A stretch of DNA of 64,000 bases from JABCPE02 sp963516675 (GCA_963516675.1 CAUQBH010000009.1:30345-94344), one strand, 5' to 3'. Counted from the stretch's first letter, positions 16,102 to 26,284 are shown. Notes: generated from the sequence alone by a model not told the origin. Made by a program: numbers and translations.

Positions 16102-17392
16102 TTTATCAATAGCTTTGGCTCTACTGAGCTTCTTCCCAAAAGCGCAGGAAGAGCTGACGCTCAGCAAAGCGGTTAATTATGCCCTAGAGCATAAAGCTGA
16201 GGCTGTAAAAGCCAAATTAGAATACGAAAACGCAGAGTACCAGATAGAGCAAGTGCGCGCAGCTACACTTCCACAGGTGAATGTCACAGGAAGTCTCACA
16301 TACAACCCTATTCTGCAACAATTGAGCTTTATGGGAAATCAAGTAAAAATAGGTAACCCATGGCAGACTTCAGCGGGAATTTCCGTTACTCAGCAGTTGT
16401 TCAACCAAAGTGTTTTCATCGGTCTGAAAGCCGCAAAAACAACCAGAGAGTTTTATGCTATCAATCAGCAACTTACCAATGAAACTTTGATAGAAAAAGT
16501 AGCTACGGCTTACTATCAAGTTTATCAAACACAGCAAAAGCTGAAAACTGTGGAGACGAATCTAAACAGCACCACTAAAACCAGAGACATCATAGAAGGG
16601 CTGTACAAAAGTGGTCTGGCTAAAAAGATAGATTTGGATAGAACCAATGTAGCAGTGAACAACCTAAAAGCCTCTAAACAGCAGATTTTAGATGCGCTAC
16701 AACTGCAAGAACATTCCCTGAAATTCATGATAGGAATGGACATCAATAAATCCATCGTGATGCCAGAGGACACCTTTGATGCTACGCCAGCACTTCTAGG
16801 AAATGAAGCAAGCGTGGAGAACAGAACAGAAATCAAAGTTATCAATAAACAGCTGGAACTCTTGGAGCTGGACAGAAAAGCCAAAAAAGCGGAATACTAT
16901 CCTACTTTGGCGCTTTCAGGAAATTTTGGCTACACTGGTGTAGGGCAAAAATTCCCTTGGTTTAGTAAAGATGAACGCACATTCTACTACAGTGCAGCGA
17001 GCATTGGGCTAAGCCTAAACATTCCTGTTTTCAATGGGTTTTCTACAAGAGCCAAACTTCGCCAAGCCGATGTAAACATCAGAAAAGCTGAAGCAGAAAA
17101 AAGAGAAGCAGAACTAGCAATCAGTTTGGATATTGAAAACGCTAAAACTCAAATTAACAATAGTTTAATTACTATCAATACTCAAAAAGAAAATGTGAAT
17201 TTAGCGAAAAGCGTTTTAGAAAACACACAGAACAACTATAAATACGGACTTTCTACACTTACCGATTTATTGGATGCAGAAAAAGCCTACGCAGATGCAC
17301 AGAACAACTATACCAACGCTCTGCTGGAATACAAAATAGCTGAAATAAAACTAATAAAATCAAGAGGAGAACTAAATACATTAACAAAATAA
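16091..17392 (+). CDS. TolC family outer-membrane efflux protein
   Basis: A 433-residue outer-membrane channel protein with a signal peptide (KYSLSIALALLSFFPKAQ) followed by the typical opening EELTLSKAVNYALEHKAEAVKAK. It shows the two-fold repeat of long helices and strands: first half around residues 20-210, second half from about 230, with the YPTLALSGNFGY strand and TLTDLLDAEKAYADAQNNYTNA at the end of the second helical hairpin. It is the outer component of the tripartite pump encoded by the next two genes. Confidence 0.93.
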   Translation: MKYSLSIALALLSFFPKAQEELTLSKAVNYALEHKAEAVKAKLEYENAEYQIEQVRAATLPQVNVTGSLTYNPILQQLSFMGNQVKIGNPWQTSAGISVTQQLFNQSVFIGLKAAKTTREFYAINQQLTNETLIEKVATAYYQVYQTQQKLKTVETNLNSTTKTRDIIEGLYKSGLAKKIDLDRTNVAVNNLKASKQQILDALQLQEHSLKFMIGMDINKSIVMPEDTFDATPALLGNEASVENRTEIKVINKQLELLELDRKAKKAEYYPTLALSGNFGYTGVGQKFPWFSKDERTFYYSAASIGLSLNIPVFNGFSTRAKLRQADVNIRKAEAEKREAELAISLDIENAKTQINNSLITINTQKENVNLAKSVLENTQNNYKYGLSTLTDLLDAEKAYADAQNNYTNALLEYKIAEIKLIKSRGELNTLTK

Positions 17393-17404
17393 ATTTAAAT
17401 AAAA

Positions 17405-18463
17405 ATGAAAAAAACAATCATAACAATCGCTTTAATCGGAGCTTCAATCGCTGGAATTGTCTTCGTTTTAAATAAAAATAAAGAAAAAAGTGAGCAGGCA
17501 ACAGCCATTGTAGCAGAGAAAAACGCCAATGTAGCTGTAAGAGCGGACATCGTAGATTTCAGAAGCGTGAATACTCAATACGAAGCCAACGGAACTTTCC
17601 AAGCGAAGCAGGAAGTAGCCCTTTCTGCTGAAACTCAAGGGCGTGTGATTCGTGTTTTAGTAAATGAGGGAAGCCGTGTAGGCGCTGGGCAGGTTCTTGC
17701 CATCATCAAAGGTGAGCAGCAGAATGTAAATGTACAAAATGCACAGGCAGTCTATAACAACGCCCTAGCCGAAGTAAAGCGTTTCGAAAGTGCTTACGCT
17801 TCAGGAGGTGTGACCAAGCAGCAGCTAGACCAAGTTCGCCTCCAAGCGCAAACTGCTAAAAACAGCCTTCAAAGCGCACAGCTTAGCGCTTCTGATGTGA
17901 ATGTAAGAGCTTCGTTTTCAGGAATTATTAACAAGAAAAATATAGAGCCAGGTTCTTTTGTGGCGCCAGGGCAGGCTTTATTTGAAATTGTAAACATCGG
18001 CTCACTTAAATTAGAAGTAAAAGTAGATGAAAAACACATCGGTTCTGTGAGAGTAGGACAGACTGTGGAGGTTTCTTCTTCGGTTTATCCTGATGAAAAA
18101 TATTCTGGAGTGGTTACCTTCGTTGCTCCAAAAGCCGATGCCAGCCTAAACTTCCCAGTAGAAGTGGAAATTAAAAATAATACCAACAACACTCTAAAAG
18201 CGGGAATGTACGGAACGGCATATTTCGGAGAGAAAGAAAACAGCCAAGTTCTGACCGTGCCGAGAACAGCCTTTGTGGGAAGTGTGAGTTCTAACCAAGT
18301 TTATGTCATCAAAAATGGAAAAGCAGAGCTGAAAACCATCACCTCAGGAAGAAACTTCGGAGATTATATAGAAGTGCTTTCTGGACTATCCAAAGGCGAC
18401 CAAGTAGTAACCACTGGACAAGTGAATCTTTCAGACCTGACTCCAGTAGAAATCATCAAATAA
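17405..18463 (+). CDS. RND efflux periplasmic adaptor subunit
   Basis: A 352-residue membrane-fusion protein of the HlyD/AcrA type, anchored by an N-terminal hydrophobic segment (residues about 4-22). The barrel-sandwich (lipoyl) halves are visible as AETQGRVIRVLVNEGSRVGAGQVLAII and RASFSGIINKKNIEPGSFVAPGQALFEIV. They flank a short helical hairpin, and a beta-barrel and a membrane-proximal domain follow. It links the inner-membrane pump to the TolC protein. It starts 12 bp after the upstream stop and ends 11 bp before the pump gene. Confidence 0.93.
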   Translation: MKKTIITIALIGASIAGIVFVLNKNKEKSEQATAIVAEKNANVAVRADIVDFRSVNTQYEANGTFQAKQEVALSAETQGRVIRVLVNEGSRVGAGQVLAIIKGEQQNVNVQNAQAVYNNALAEVKRFESAYASGGVTKQQLDQVRLQAQTAKNSLQSAQLSASDVNVRASFSGIINKKNIEPGSFVAPGQALFEIVNIGSLKLEVKVDEKHIGSVRVGQTVEVSSSVYPDEKYSGVVTFVAPKADASLNFPVEVEIKNNTNNTLKAGMYGTAYFGEKENSQVLTVPRTAFVGSVSSNQVYVIKNGKAELKTITSGRNFGDYIEVLSGLSKGDQVVTTGQVNLSDLTPVEIIK

Positions 18464-18474
18464 ATTAGAAAATT

Positions 18475-21400
18475 ATGAATTTACCTGAAATATCCATAAA
18501 GCGTCCGAGTATCATCCTCGTTCTCTTTATTATCCTTACCTTGGGAGGGATTTTCTCTTACAGCCTTCTCGGTTATGAGCTTATCCCAAAAATGGAGACC
18601 AACACCATCACTGTACAGACAGTTTACCCTGGTGCCTCGCCTTCTGAGGTAGAAAATACCGTGACCAAAAAAATAGAAAATGCGGTATCTTCTATGGAAA
18701 ATGTAAAAAAAATAGAAGCTAAATCCTTTGAGAGTTTGTCCCTGGTGGTCATTACCCTAAATACAGGAGCAGATGTAAACTACCTAATGACCGATGCCCA
18801 AAGGAAAATAAACGCCATCGTCAGCCAGTTGCCAGATGATGCCAAAACACCATCTTTGAATAAATTCTCACTGGATGATGTACCGATTATGAACCTTTCG
18901 GTGACTTCCAAAATGTCTGAAAAAGAACTCTATGATCTTTTGGATAAAAAAATCCAGCCTATTTTTTCCCGTGTAAATGGAGTTGCACAGGTAACCATGG
19001 TGGGTGGTCAGGAGAAAGAAATCCAAGTGAACATTCACCCTGAAAAATTAGAAGGCTACGGGCTGTCTATCGCTCAGGTTCAGCAGGTTATCGCAGCATC
19101 CAACTTGGATTTCCCAACAGGAAATGCGAAAACGAGAGAAAAACAGACCATCATCCGTCTAATGGGTAAAATAGGTTCCGTAGAAGAAATGAGAAGGCTG
19201 CCTATCACTACGCCTTCTGGAATGATGATTCGCCTTGGAGATATCGCAGATATACAGGATGGCGAGAAAGATGTAGAAAAAATCGCGAGAATCAACCAAA
19301 AAAACACCATCCTCTTACAGGTTACTAAGCAGTCTGATGCCAATGCCGTAGAGGTGAGTGAAGCCATCAAAAACACTATAAAAACCGTAGAAAAAGACTA
19401 CGAAAAACAAGGAATAAAATTAGAGATAGCGAATGACACTACAGATTACACGCTGAATGCTGCGAATAATGTGATTTTTGACTTGTTCCTAGCTATCGCT
19501 TTGGTAGGATTTATCATGCTATTCTTCCTACATAGTTTGAGAAATGCGGTAATTACGATGGTAGCGATTCCTCTTTCGTTGATTGCTACTTTCATCGGAT
19601 TGTATTTTATGGGATACACGCTAAACCTGATGTCCTTGCTTGGGCTTTCATTGGTGGTAGGTATCTTGGTGGATGACGCCATCGTGGTTATCGAGAACAT
19701 TCACCGCCATATGGAGATGGGTAAAAACAAAGTCCGCGCAGCTTATGATGGAGCTTCTGAGATTGGATTTACCGTTACAGCGATTACTTTGGTTATCGTG
19801 GTGGTATTCCTTCCGATTGCTATGGCTACGGGACTTGTAGCGGATATCTTGGTGCAGTTCTGTGTTACAGTAATGATTTCTACAATGCTCTCCCTATTGG
19901 TATCCTTTACTATCGTGCCTTGGCTGTTCTCTAGAGTAGGAAAACTAGAACATATCAACGAAAATTCTTTCTTTGGAAAAATGATTTTCGGTTTTGAAAA
20001 TATGCTGAACAACTTTACCCAAAGCATTGGTAATTTGCTAAAATGGGCATTGCAATCAGTAAAAACAAAGCTGATAACACTAGGAGTTACTTTAGTTCTG
20101 TTCTTGGTTTCTACTATCGGGCTGTTCTCTATGGGTTACATCGGAGTGGATTTCTTCCCGAAAAGTGACAAAGGCGAGTTTTTGGTTCAGTTTGAATTAG
20201 AAAAAGATGCCTCTATCGAGAAAACCAATAAGCTCACTCAGCAGGCGGAGCAGTACATCAGCGGGATTCCTGATGTAGAAAAAATCATCACCACAGTAGG
20301 AAAAGCTGATGACGGGATGGCTTCCACTTCTGGAACGAAATACAAATCTCAAATCCAAGTTTTCTTGAAAAAAGATGGCAGTGTCAAAGAAAGTTCGGAC
20401 ATCTATTCAGCTAAACTAAAAAGAGAATTGGAGAAAAAAATCATCGGAGCGAAAATAAAAATCGTTCAGATGGGACTCATCGGAGCAGAGCAGTCGCCTA
20501 TTAACCTAACTGTAACGGCAACTGACCTAAAAGATGCCTTGGAATTTGCAAAACAAGCAGCGAAACAACTGGAAAAAATCCCAGGAGCTTCGGAAGTAAA
20601 ACTTTCTTCTGAAGATGGTAACCCAGAAATCAATGTAAAAGTAGATAGAGAAAAAATGACTTCTCTAGGACTGAACATCGCTTCTGTGGGACAAACGATG
20701 CAAATTGCTTTCTCTGGAAACACAGATTCTAAATATCGTGCTGGAGAGTATGAATATGATATCAACATCAGATATGATGAAATCGGGAGAGCTTCCATCG
20801 ATGATGTTAAAAACTTGAAATTCGTAAGTGCTACTGGGCAAGTGGTTCGTTTGGAGCAGTTTGCTGACATCAGCTATGGCTCTGGGCCTTCACTATTAGA
20901 AAGAAGAGACAAAACACCTTCTGTATCTGTCCAAGCAAAAGCTATCGGAAGACCAGCGGGAACTATCGCAGCTGAATGGGAACAGCAGCTCTCTAAAATC
21001 CAGAGAAAAGCTGGTGTAGAATACAGATGGGGAGGAAACATGGAAAACCAGCAGGAAGGTTTCGGTACATTAGGATTGGCTTTATTAGCGGCTATTGTCC
21101 TTATGTATTTGGTGATGGTGGCTCTGTATGACAGCTTTGCTACGCCGTTCATCGTGATTTTCTCTGTTCCGCTTTCGTTCATTGGAGCTTTACTCCTAAT
21201 GGCACTCACAAACCAGACGCTGAATGTCTTCACTATCTTGGGGATTATCATGCTCATTGGTCTCGTTGCGAAAAACGCCATCATGCTTGTGGATTTCGCA
21301 AACAATAGAAAAGCAGTAGGAGACAGCACCTTTGATGCTCTGGTAGCAGCCAACCAAGCTCGTCTTCGTCCTATCTTGATGACCACCATTGCCATGGTAG

Positions 21401-21651
21401 CAGGGATGATACCTATTGCGATAGCATCTGGAGATGGTGCGGATATGAACCGAGGTGTAGCAATAGTAATCATCGGAGGCCTGATGTCCTCACTATTCCT
21501 TACACTGATAGTGATTCCTGTGGTGTATTCTATCTTTGACAGCCTCGAAAGAAGGTTTAGCAAAGGAGAAAAAACAGATTACGCCAAAGAAATGGTCGCA
21601 GACTATGAGGCAAATGCCGATTTCAAAGATGAATTTGCTTCAAAACAATAA
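18475..21651 (+). CDS. RND family efflux transporter permease (AcrB-like)
   Basis: A 1,058-residue inner-membrane proton antiporter of the AcrB/MMPL superfamily. It begins MNLPEISIKRPSIILVLFII, has the twelve-helix, two-loop layout, and carries the proton-relay segment GLSLVVGILVDDAIVVIENIHRH with two adjacent aspartates in transmembrane helix 4. The C-terminal helices contain GIIMLIGLVAKNAIMLVDFAN. With the adaptor and TolC genes it makes a complete tripartite exporter under a TetR regulator. The aspartate pair suggests an organic-compound (HAE1) pump rather than a heavy-metal one, but the substrate cannot be read from sequence. Confidence 0.94.
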   Translation: MNLPEISIKRPSIILVLFIILTLGGIFSYSLLGYELIPKMETNTITVQTVYPGASPSEVENTVTKKIENAVSSMENVKKIEAKSFESLSLVVITLNTGADVNYLMTDAQRKINAIVSQLPDDAKTPSLNKFSLDDVPIMNLSVTSKMSEKELYDLLDKKIQPIFSRVNGVAQVTMVGGQEKEIQVNIHPEKLEGYGLSIAQVQQVIAASNLDFPTGNAKTREKQTIIRLMGKIGSVEEMRRLPITTPSGMMIRLGDIADIQDGEKDVEKIARINQKNTILLQVTKQSDANAVEVSEAIKNTIKTVEKDYEKQGIKLEIANDTTDYTLNAANNVIFDLFLAIALVGFIMLFFLHSLRNAVITMVAIPLSLIATFIGLYFMGYTLNLMSLLGLSLVVGILVDDAIVVIENIHRHMEMGKNKVRAAYDGASEIGFTVTAITLVIVVVFLPIAMATGLVADILVQFCVTVMISTMLSLLVSFTIVPWLFSRVGKLEHINENSFFGKMIFGFENMLNNFTQSIGNLLKWALQSVKTKLITLGVTLVLFLVSTIGLFSMGYIGVDFFPKSDKGEFLVQFELEKDASIEKTNKLTQQAEQYISGIPDVEKIITTVGKADDGMASTSGTKYKSQIQVFLKKDGSVKESSDIYSAKLKRELEKKIIGAKIKIVQMGLIGAEQSPINLTVTATDLKDALEFAKQAAKQLEKIPGASEVKLSSEDGNPEINVKVDREKMTSLGLNIASVGQTMQIAFSGNTDSKYRAGEYEYDINIRYDEIGRASIDDVKNLKFVSATGQVVRLEQFADISYGSGPSLLERRDKTPSVSVQAKAIGRPAGTIAAEWEQQLSKIQRKAGVEYRWGGNMENQQEGFGTLGLALLAAIVLMYLVMVALYDSFATPFIVIFSVPLSFIGALLLMALTNQTLNVFTILGIIMLIGLVAKNAIMLVDFANNRKAVGDSTFDALVAANQARLRPILMTTIAMVAGMIPIAIASGDGADMNRGVAIVIIGGLMSSLFLTLIVIPVVYSIFDSLERRFSKGEKTDYAKEMVADYEANADFKDEFASKQ

Positions 21652-21671
21652 TTAATATTTTTTTCTTTTTT

Positions 21672-21696
21672 CCCTTCAAAGTTTAGCTTTGGAGGG
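21672..21696 (+). terminator. Terminator of the efflux operon
   Basis: A 10-bp stem, CCCTTCAAAG with CTTTGGAGGG (one wobble), has a 5-nt loop and is followed by a T-rich run. It lies 20 bp after the pump gene. Confidence 0.8.
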
Positions 21697-21757
21697 ATTT
21701 TTATTTATATTTTTGAGAAAGATGATTGATTTTTTCTTTTTAACAAAGCAAAAAAAC

Positions 21758-21765
21758 TAAATTTG
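21758..21765 (+). promoter_or_regulatory. -7 box of the LptF/G permease gene
   Basis: TAAATTTG matches TAnnTTTG and ends 15 nt before the ATG at 21781. This makes the in-frame TTG at 21763 an unlikely start. Confidence 0.6.
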
Positions 21766-21780
21766 CGAATATTTTGTAAT

Positions 21781-22875
21781 ATGAAAATCATAGACCGCTA
21801 TATTATTAAAAAATATTTGGGAACACTGGGCTTTATGCTGGCGCTACTATCCATCATTGTGGTAATCATAGATGTGCAGTCCAAAGCTCCTAGAATAGAA
21901 GGAAACGGCTTCACTGTGGGATATTTCCTAATTCATTTTTATCCGTTTTGGGTGGTCTATTTGGTGATTACCTTTATGTCTATTTTGGTTTTTGTTTCGA
22001 TTATTTTCTTTACTTCGCAGATGGCCAACAATACCGAAATCGTAGCCGTTCTCAGTAGCGGCGCTAGTTTTCATAGATTTTCCCGTCCATATTTTTATGT
22101 AGGAATATTTCTGATGCTCCTCACCCTTGCTACCAATCATTTTATTCTTCCTTGGGCTAATGGAAAGAAAAACGAACTCATCATTTACACCTACAATAGC
22201 AGCAATAGGAATAAATACATAGACATCACGACCATATCTGCACAGCTTTCGCAGACGGAATATGTTTTTATCAACAGCTACCACCAGCTCAACCAAAGAG
22301 GCTCTGGCTACAAGTATCAAAAATTTGACAAAAAAGGGAAAATGGTCTATCAGCTCATTGCTACAGATGTGGCTTGGGACAAGAAAGACAAGCTCTTTCG
22401 CCTAAATAATTACCTCGAAAAAACCATCAATCCTGATGACACGGAAACACTAAACAGCGGTAACGAAAAGACCCAAAGTTTCGGGCTCTCGCCAGAGGAA
22501 TTATTCCCAAATGACCTAGAAGCCGAGAACAAAAACACGCCCGACCTTATAAAATTCATCGAGAGAGAAAAAATAAAAGGCAACAGCAACCTAAACACCT
22601 ACCTAAATGAACTCCACCAGCGCACCTCTATGCCTGTGTCTATTTTCATTTTGTCTATTTTAGCATTGTCGCTTTCTTCACAGAAACGAAGAGGAGGAAT
22701 TGGGCAGAATCTGGCTGTGGGTATCTCGCTGGCTTTCACATTCATTTTCTCCTTTGAGGTGCTGAAGGTTCTTTCTTCTAACCAAAGCCTTCCGCCGCTC
22801 CTTGCCATGTGGATTCCCAACATCATTTTCGGAGCTGTGGCCATACATTTGTACAGAAAAAGAGCAAATGAATAA
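21781..22875 (+). CDS. LptF/LptG family lipopolysaccharide export permease
   Basis: A 364-residue inner-membrane protein of the YjgP/YjgQ family, the transmembrane half of the Lpt LPS transporter. The opening MKIIDRYIIKKYLGTLGFML is characteristic. There are three N-terminal membrane helices, a periplasmic jellyroll-like domain (about residues 110-260), and three C-terminal helices including PVSIFILSILALSLSS. The partner ATPase LptB is not in the window. I cannot decide between LptF and LptG, and Bacteroidota often have one such permease per locus. It converges with birA, with no gap between stops. Confidence 0.9.
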   Translation: MKIIDRYIIKKYLGTLGFMLALLSIIVVIIDVQSKAPRIEGNGFTVGYFLIHFYPFWVVYLVITFMSILVFVSIIFFTSQMANNTEIVAVLSSGASFHRFSRPYFYVGIFLMLLTLATNHFILPWANGKKNELIIYTYNSSNRNKYIDITTISAQLSQTEYVFINSYHQLNQRGSGYKYQKFDKKGKMVYQLIATDVAWDKKDKLFRLNNYLEKTINPDDTETLNSGNEKTQSFGLSPEELFPNDLEAENKNTPDLIKFIEREKIKGNSNLNTYLNELHQRTSMPVSIFILSILALSLSSQKRRGGIGQNLAVGISLAFTFIFSFEVLKVLSSNQSLPPLLAMWIPNIIFGAVAIHLYRKRANE

Positions 22876-23595
22876 TCAGTACAGGAGTTTTATTTCTTTA
22901 TGATAAAACCTTTTCAGACCTTCATTTTCGAGGTCTATCCATAGATAACCTTGTTCATCTACTTTTTTGATTATGCCATTTTGTCTTATTTTGTCCATTT
23001 CAAAAACAGAGACTTCATCTTTTTTAAATAAAAAATGATGATATTGGTCTAATATTTCTTCCGAAGAAAGAGGCTCGAAAACTTTTTCTAAAAAAAATGC
23101 GTGCATTTCTTTTGTCCAGTTTTCTAAATCAAATTCCTTTTTCGTTTGGGTAAGAATAGAGCCTGCTTTTGGGAGATTTTGGAAATTTCGCTGCAAAAGA
23201 TTGAGCCCTATACCGACTATAAAATAGACATTATTCCCAATCTTCTTTTTCTCAATAAGCATTCCCGACACCTTTTTGTGATGGATGATGATATCATTAG
23301 GCCACTTGACTTCTACTTTTGTTTCTGTCTTTTTGGCAATAAAATCGCGTAAAATGTTTGCGGTATGGAAATTGAATAAGGTATCCGACTGCGAAACTTC
23401 ATTTTGCAGCAAAGCCATAGAAAATGCCAAATTTTGGTTCGGAGCCGTATCCCAAGTGTTGCCATACTGCCCTCTTCCCTTAGTTTGGTCAAAGGTGTAG
23501 AGTGTCAGTTCCCTGATGCCATCATGGCTTTTTAGCAAATTGATAATCTCATCATTAGTAGATGAACACTGCTGAATATAAAATAATGTATCCAC
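22876..23595 (-). CDS. birA: Biotin--[acetyl-CoA-carboxylase] ligase
   Basis: BirA activates biotin with ATP and attaches it to the carboxyl carrier protein. The 239-residue protein contains only the catalytic and C-terminal domains. It lacks the DNA-binding domain of E. coli BirA, so it should not be a repressor. Motifs seen are CSSTNDEI, the adenylate-binding TKGRGQYGNTWDTAPNQNLAFSM block and VEVKWPNDIIIHHKKVSGMLIE. It is divergent from rsfS and converges directly on the LptF/G gene. Confidence 0.94.
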   Translation of the reverse strand: MDTLFYIQQCSSTNDEIINLLKSHDGIRELTLYTFDQTKGRGQYGNTWDTAPNQNLAFSMALLQNEVSQSDTLFNFHTANILRDFIAKKTETKVEVKWPNDIIIHHKKVSGMLIEKKKIGNNVYFIVGIGLNLLQRNFQNLPKAGSILTQTKKEFDLENWTKEMHAFFLEKVFEPLSSEEILDQYHHFLFKKDEVSVFEMDKIRQNGIIKKVDEQGYLWIDLENEGLKRFYHKEIKLLY

Positions 23596-23633
23596 TTCAT
23601 AAATTTATGACGGATAAATATAAAAATATTTCT

Positions 23634-23662
23634 TTGATTTAAAGTAAAAAAGAATAAATTTG
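23634..23662 (+). promoter_or_regulatory. Full promoter of rsfS-ftsH
   Basis: TTG at 23634-23636, an 18-bp spacer and TAAATTTG at 23655-23662 make a complete flavobacterial promoter 24 nt before the rsfS ATG. Confidence 0.75.
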
Positions 23663-23685
23663 CAACTAATACAATATATATCTAA

Positions 23686-24066
23686 ATGAGTATAAAATCA
23701 GAAAAACAACTTTTAATAAACACCATCATAGACAGTATCCAAGACACCAAAGGTGAGGATATTAGAATTTTGGATCTTACCAACATAGAAAATGCAGCTG
23801 CAGACTATTTCATTATCTGTAGCGCAAATTCAAACACGCAGGTAAATGCTATCGCAGGAAATATCGAGAGAAGAGTAAGAAATGAGCTCAAAGAGCGTCC
23901 ATGGCATACCGAGGGCGAAGAAAATGCGCTTTGGGTTTTAGTGGATTATATCTCTGTGGTGGTGCATGTTTTCCAGAAACATATCCGCGAATACTATGAT
24001 ATAGAAGACCTTTGGAGTGATGCCAAAGTCACTGTGATAGAAAGTCAAGACAATTTATTTAACTAA
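23686..24066 (+). CDS. rsfS: Ribosomal silencing factor RsfS
   Basis: RsfS binds protein L14 on the 50S subunit and blocks subunit joining when nutrients are low. The 126-residue protein has the family core: IRILDLTNIENAAADYFIICSANSNTQVNAIA, then RPWHTEGEENALWVLVDYISVVVHVFQKHIREYYDIEDLW, which includes the conserved DY...VHVF motif. It is the first gene of a unit with ftsH, 13 bp apart, an arrangement common in this class. Confidence 0.94.
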   Translation: MSIKSEKQLLINTIIDSIQDTKGEDIRILDLTNIENAAADYFIICSANSNTQVNAIAGNIERRVRNELKERPWHTEGEENALWVLVDYISVVVHVFQKHIREYYDIEDLWSDAKVTVIESQDNLFN

Positions 24067-24079
24067 GAAAAATATATGT

Positions 24080-26080
24080 ATGAACAAAGGATTTAATTGG
24101 TTCTATGTAGTCATTCTCATTGCATTGGGAATGCTCTTTTATCCGATGCTTAGCTCATCTTCTACCGTAAAACCAGTAGATGAGGATACATTTTTCGGCT
24201 TAATGCAACAAGGAAAGATAAAAGAAATAAAAGTATACCGAGACACACACAAAGCTGATATATTCTTAACTTCAGAGGCAAGAAAAAAAACTGAAGACCA
24301 AAAAGATATAATGCTTCCTTTTTCACAAGGAGCAAATCCAGATTTGGAATTATCCTATGGAGATCTGAAATATCTTCAGGAAAGATTTCATGAAATCAAA
24401 AAGACCAATTCTGAGATAAAAACCGTAATCAATTTTGGAGATTCTGGTTCCGCTATGAAGAGTACATTCATCTCCATGGCTATGTGGATTGGTTTTTCTG
24501 CCCTGCTCTACTACTTCCTTTTCAGAAGAATGGGCGGCGGCGGTGGAAGCAGCAGCGGTATGTTTAACATAGGGCGTTCTAAAGCTAAATTAGTTAACGA
24601 AAAAGATGCTGTCATCACCTTTAAAGATGTAGCTGGCCTCGAAGGAGCAAAAGAAGAAGTGCAGGAAGTTGTAGATTTCCTAAAAAATGCTGAAAAATAC
24701 ACTAAATTAGGTGGTAAAATCCCGAAAGGAGTATTGCTTGTAGGTCCTCCAGGAACAGGGAAAACCCTTCTAGCAAAAGCGGTAGCAGGAGAAGCAAAAG
24801 TGCCTTTCTTCTCGCTTTCTGGGTCCGATTTTGTGGAAATGTTTGTAGGTGTGGGAGCGTCTCGTGTGCGTGACCTATTTGCCCAAGCAAAAGCAAAATC
24901 TCCTGCAATTATATTTATCGATGAAATTGATGCTATTGGTAGAGCCAGAAGCAAAAGTAATTTCAGTGGAGCTAATGACGAGAGAGAAAACACTCTTAAC
25001 CAACTACTTACAGAGATGGATGGTTTCGGAACGGATACCAATGTCATCGTGATGGCGGCTACCAACCGTGCAGACATCTTGGACAAGGCTCTTCTTAGAG
25101 CAGGGAGATTTGACAGGGAAATTTATGTAGACCTTCCTGAAGTCCATGAAAGAAGAGAAATTTTTGAAGTTCATTTAAAGAAAATTAAACTTGATCCATC
25201 TGTTGATAAAGAATTTTTAGCAAAACAAACTCCAGGGTTCAGTGGTGCAGATATCGCGAATTTATGTAATGAGGCTGCCCTTATCGCTGCAAGAAACAGA
25301 CACGAAAGCGTTACTAAACAAGATTTCCTAGATGCGGTGGATAGAATAATCGGTGGTTTGGAGAAGAAAAATACAGCAATAAAACCTTCTGAAAAAAGAA
25401 GAGTTGCCATCCACGAAGCGGGACACGCAACGATATCTTGGCTTACAGAACATGCCAATCCACTCCTAAAAGTGACTATCGTTCCTAGAGGGCGTTCATT
25501 GGGTGCAGCTTGGTATCTTCCTGAAGAAAGGCAGCTGACCACTACAGAACAACTATTGGATGAGATGTGTGCTACGCTAGGAGGGCGTGCCGCTGAGCAG
25601 GTGGTATTCAATAATATCTCTACTGGAGCTCTTTCTGACTTGGAAAAAGTAACCAAAAGAGCCCAAGCTATGGTTACCATATATGGTCTGAATGACAAAA
25701 TAGGAAATATTTCTTATTATGACAGTTCTGGACAGTCTGAATATAACTTTGGGAAACCATATTCAGAGCATACAGCGAAGACCATAGATGAAGAAATATC
25801 CAAACTCATTGAAAATCAATACCAAAGAGCCATTAGAATTTTAACTGAAAACAAAGATAAATTAGAGGCTCTAGCGGATAAACTTATTGAAAAAGAAGTG
25901 ATTTTCCGAGAAGACTTGGAAGAAATCTTCGGAAAGAGAGCGTGGGAACCAGAAGTTGCTGTGACTTCTAAAAAAGAGGAAAAAAATTCTGCTCCAGCAG
26001 AAAACCCTGCTCCTGTGATTGATACTCCAGAGGAAGAAAAACCTTCCGAAAAGGATGAAATAAAAGATTCTCAATCATAA
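24080..26080 (+). CDS. ftsH: ATP-dependent zinc metalloprotease FtsH
   Basis: FtsH is a membrane-anchored AAA+ protease that removes damaged membrane proteins and regulatory proteins. The 666-residue chain has two membrane helices (about residues 7-25 and 127-147) around a periplasmic domain, a glycine-rich linker, Walker A GPPGTGKT at 222-229, Walker B IIFIDEIDAIGR, the second region of homology (TNRADILDKALLRAGRFDR), and zinc motif HEAGH near residue 445. The C-terminus is an acidic, proline-rich tail, presumably disordered. A strong terminator follows. Confidence 0.97.
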   Translation: MNKGFNWFYVVILIALGMLFYPMLSSSSTVKPVDEDTFFGLMQQGKIKEIKVYRDTHKADIFLTSEARKKTEDQKDIMLPFSQGANPDLELSYGDLKYLQERFHEIKKTNSEIKTVINFGDSGSAMKSTFISMAMWIGFSALLYYFLFRRMGGGGGSSSGMFNIGRSKAKLVNEKDAVITFKDVAGLEGAKEEVQEVVDFLKNAEKYTKLGGKIPKGVLLVGPPGTGKTLLAKAVAGEAKVPFFSLSGSDFVEMFVGVGASRVRDLFAQAKAKSPAIIFIDEIDAIGRARSKSNFSGANDERENTLNQLLTEMDGFGTDTNVIVMAATNRADILDKALLRAGRFDREIYVDLPEVHERREIFEVHLKKIKLDPSVDKEFLAKQTPGFSGADIANLCNEAALIAARNRHESVTKQDFLDAVDRIIGGLEKKNTAIKPSEKRRVAIHEAGHATISWLTEHANPLLKVTIVPRGRSLGAAWYLPEERQLTTTEQLLDEMCATLGGRAAEQVVFNNISTGALSDLEKVTKRAQAMVTIYGLNDKIGNISYYDSSGQSEYNFGKPYSEHTAKTIDEEISKLIENQYQRAIRILTENKDKLEALADKLIEKEVIFREDLEEIFGKRAWEPEVAVTSKKEEKNSAPAENPAPVIDTPEEEKPSEKDEIKDSQS

Positions 26081-26089
26081 TTTAAATCA

Positions 26090-26114
26090 AACCTCTCTAT
26101 AAATTAGAGAGGTT
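26090..26114 (+). terminator. Terminator after ftsH
   Basis: A perfect 10-bp stem, AACCTCTCTA with TAGAGAGGTT, and a 5-nt loop, followed by a T-run, 9 bp past the ftsH stop. Confidence 0.85.
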
Positions 26115-26284
26115 TTTTATTTGTAAAAACCAAGATTTATACTTTTTTACAAAATTCTTCGTTATTTGATTCAAATAATATCAATTTTGTTTATCAATTC
26201 TTACATGAAACCTGTTTGTTTTTTGATTTATTCAAAATTATTATTAACTTCGTGACCTAATTAAATATAATTTTTGCATTATAA

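Noticed and set aside
20874..21563. Long minus-strand frame (229 codons) inside the RND pump gene
   Set aside because: It is antisense to a highly conserved pump region, with an improbable Ser/Ile/Pro-rich composition; a by-product of the codon pattern of the real gene.
24511..25086. Minus-strand frame of 191 codons inside ftsH
   Set aside because: Antisense to the AAA domain; low-complexity Leu/Pro/Ser runs mirror the Gly-rich ftsH linker.
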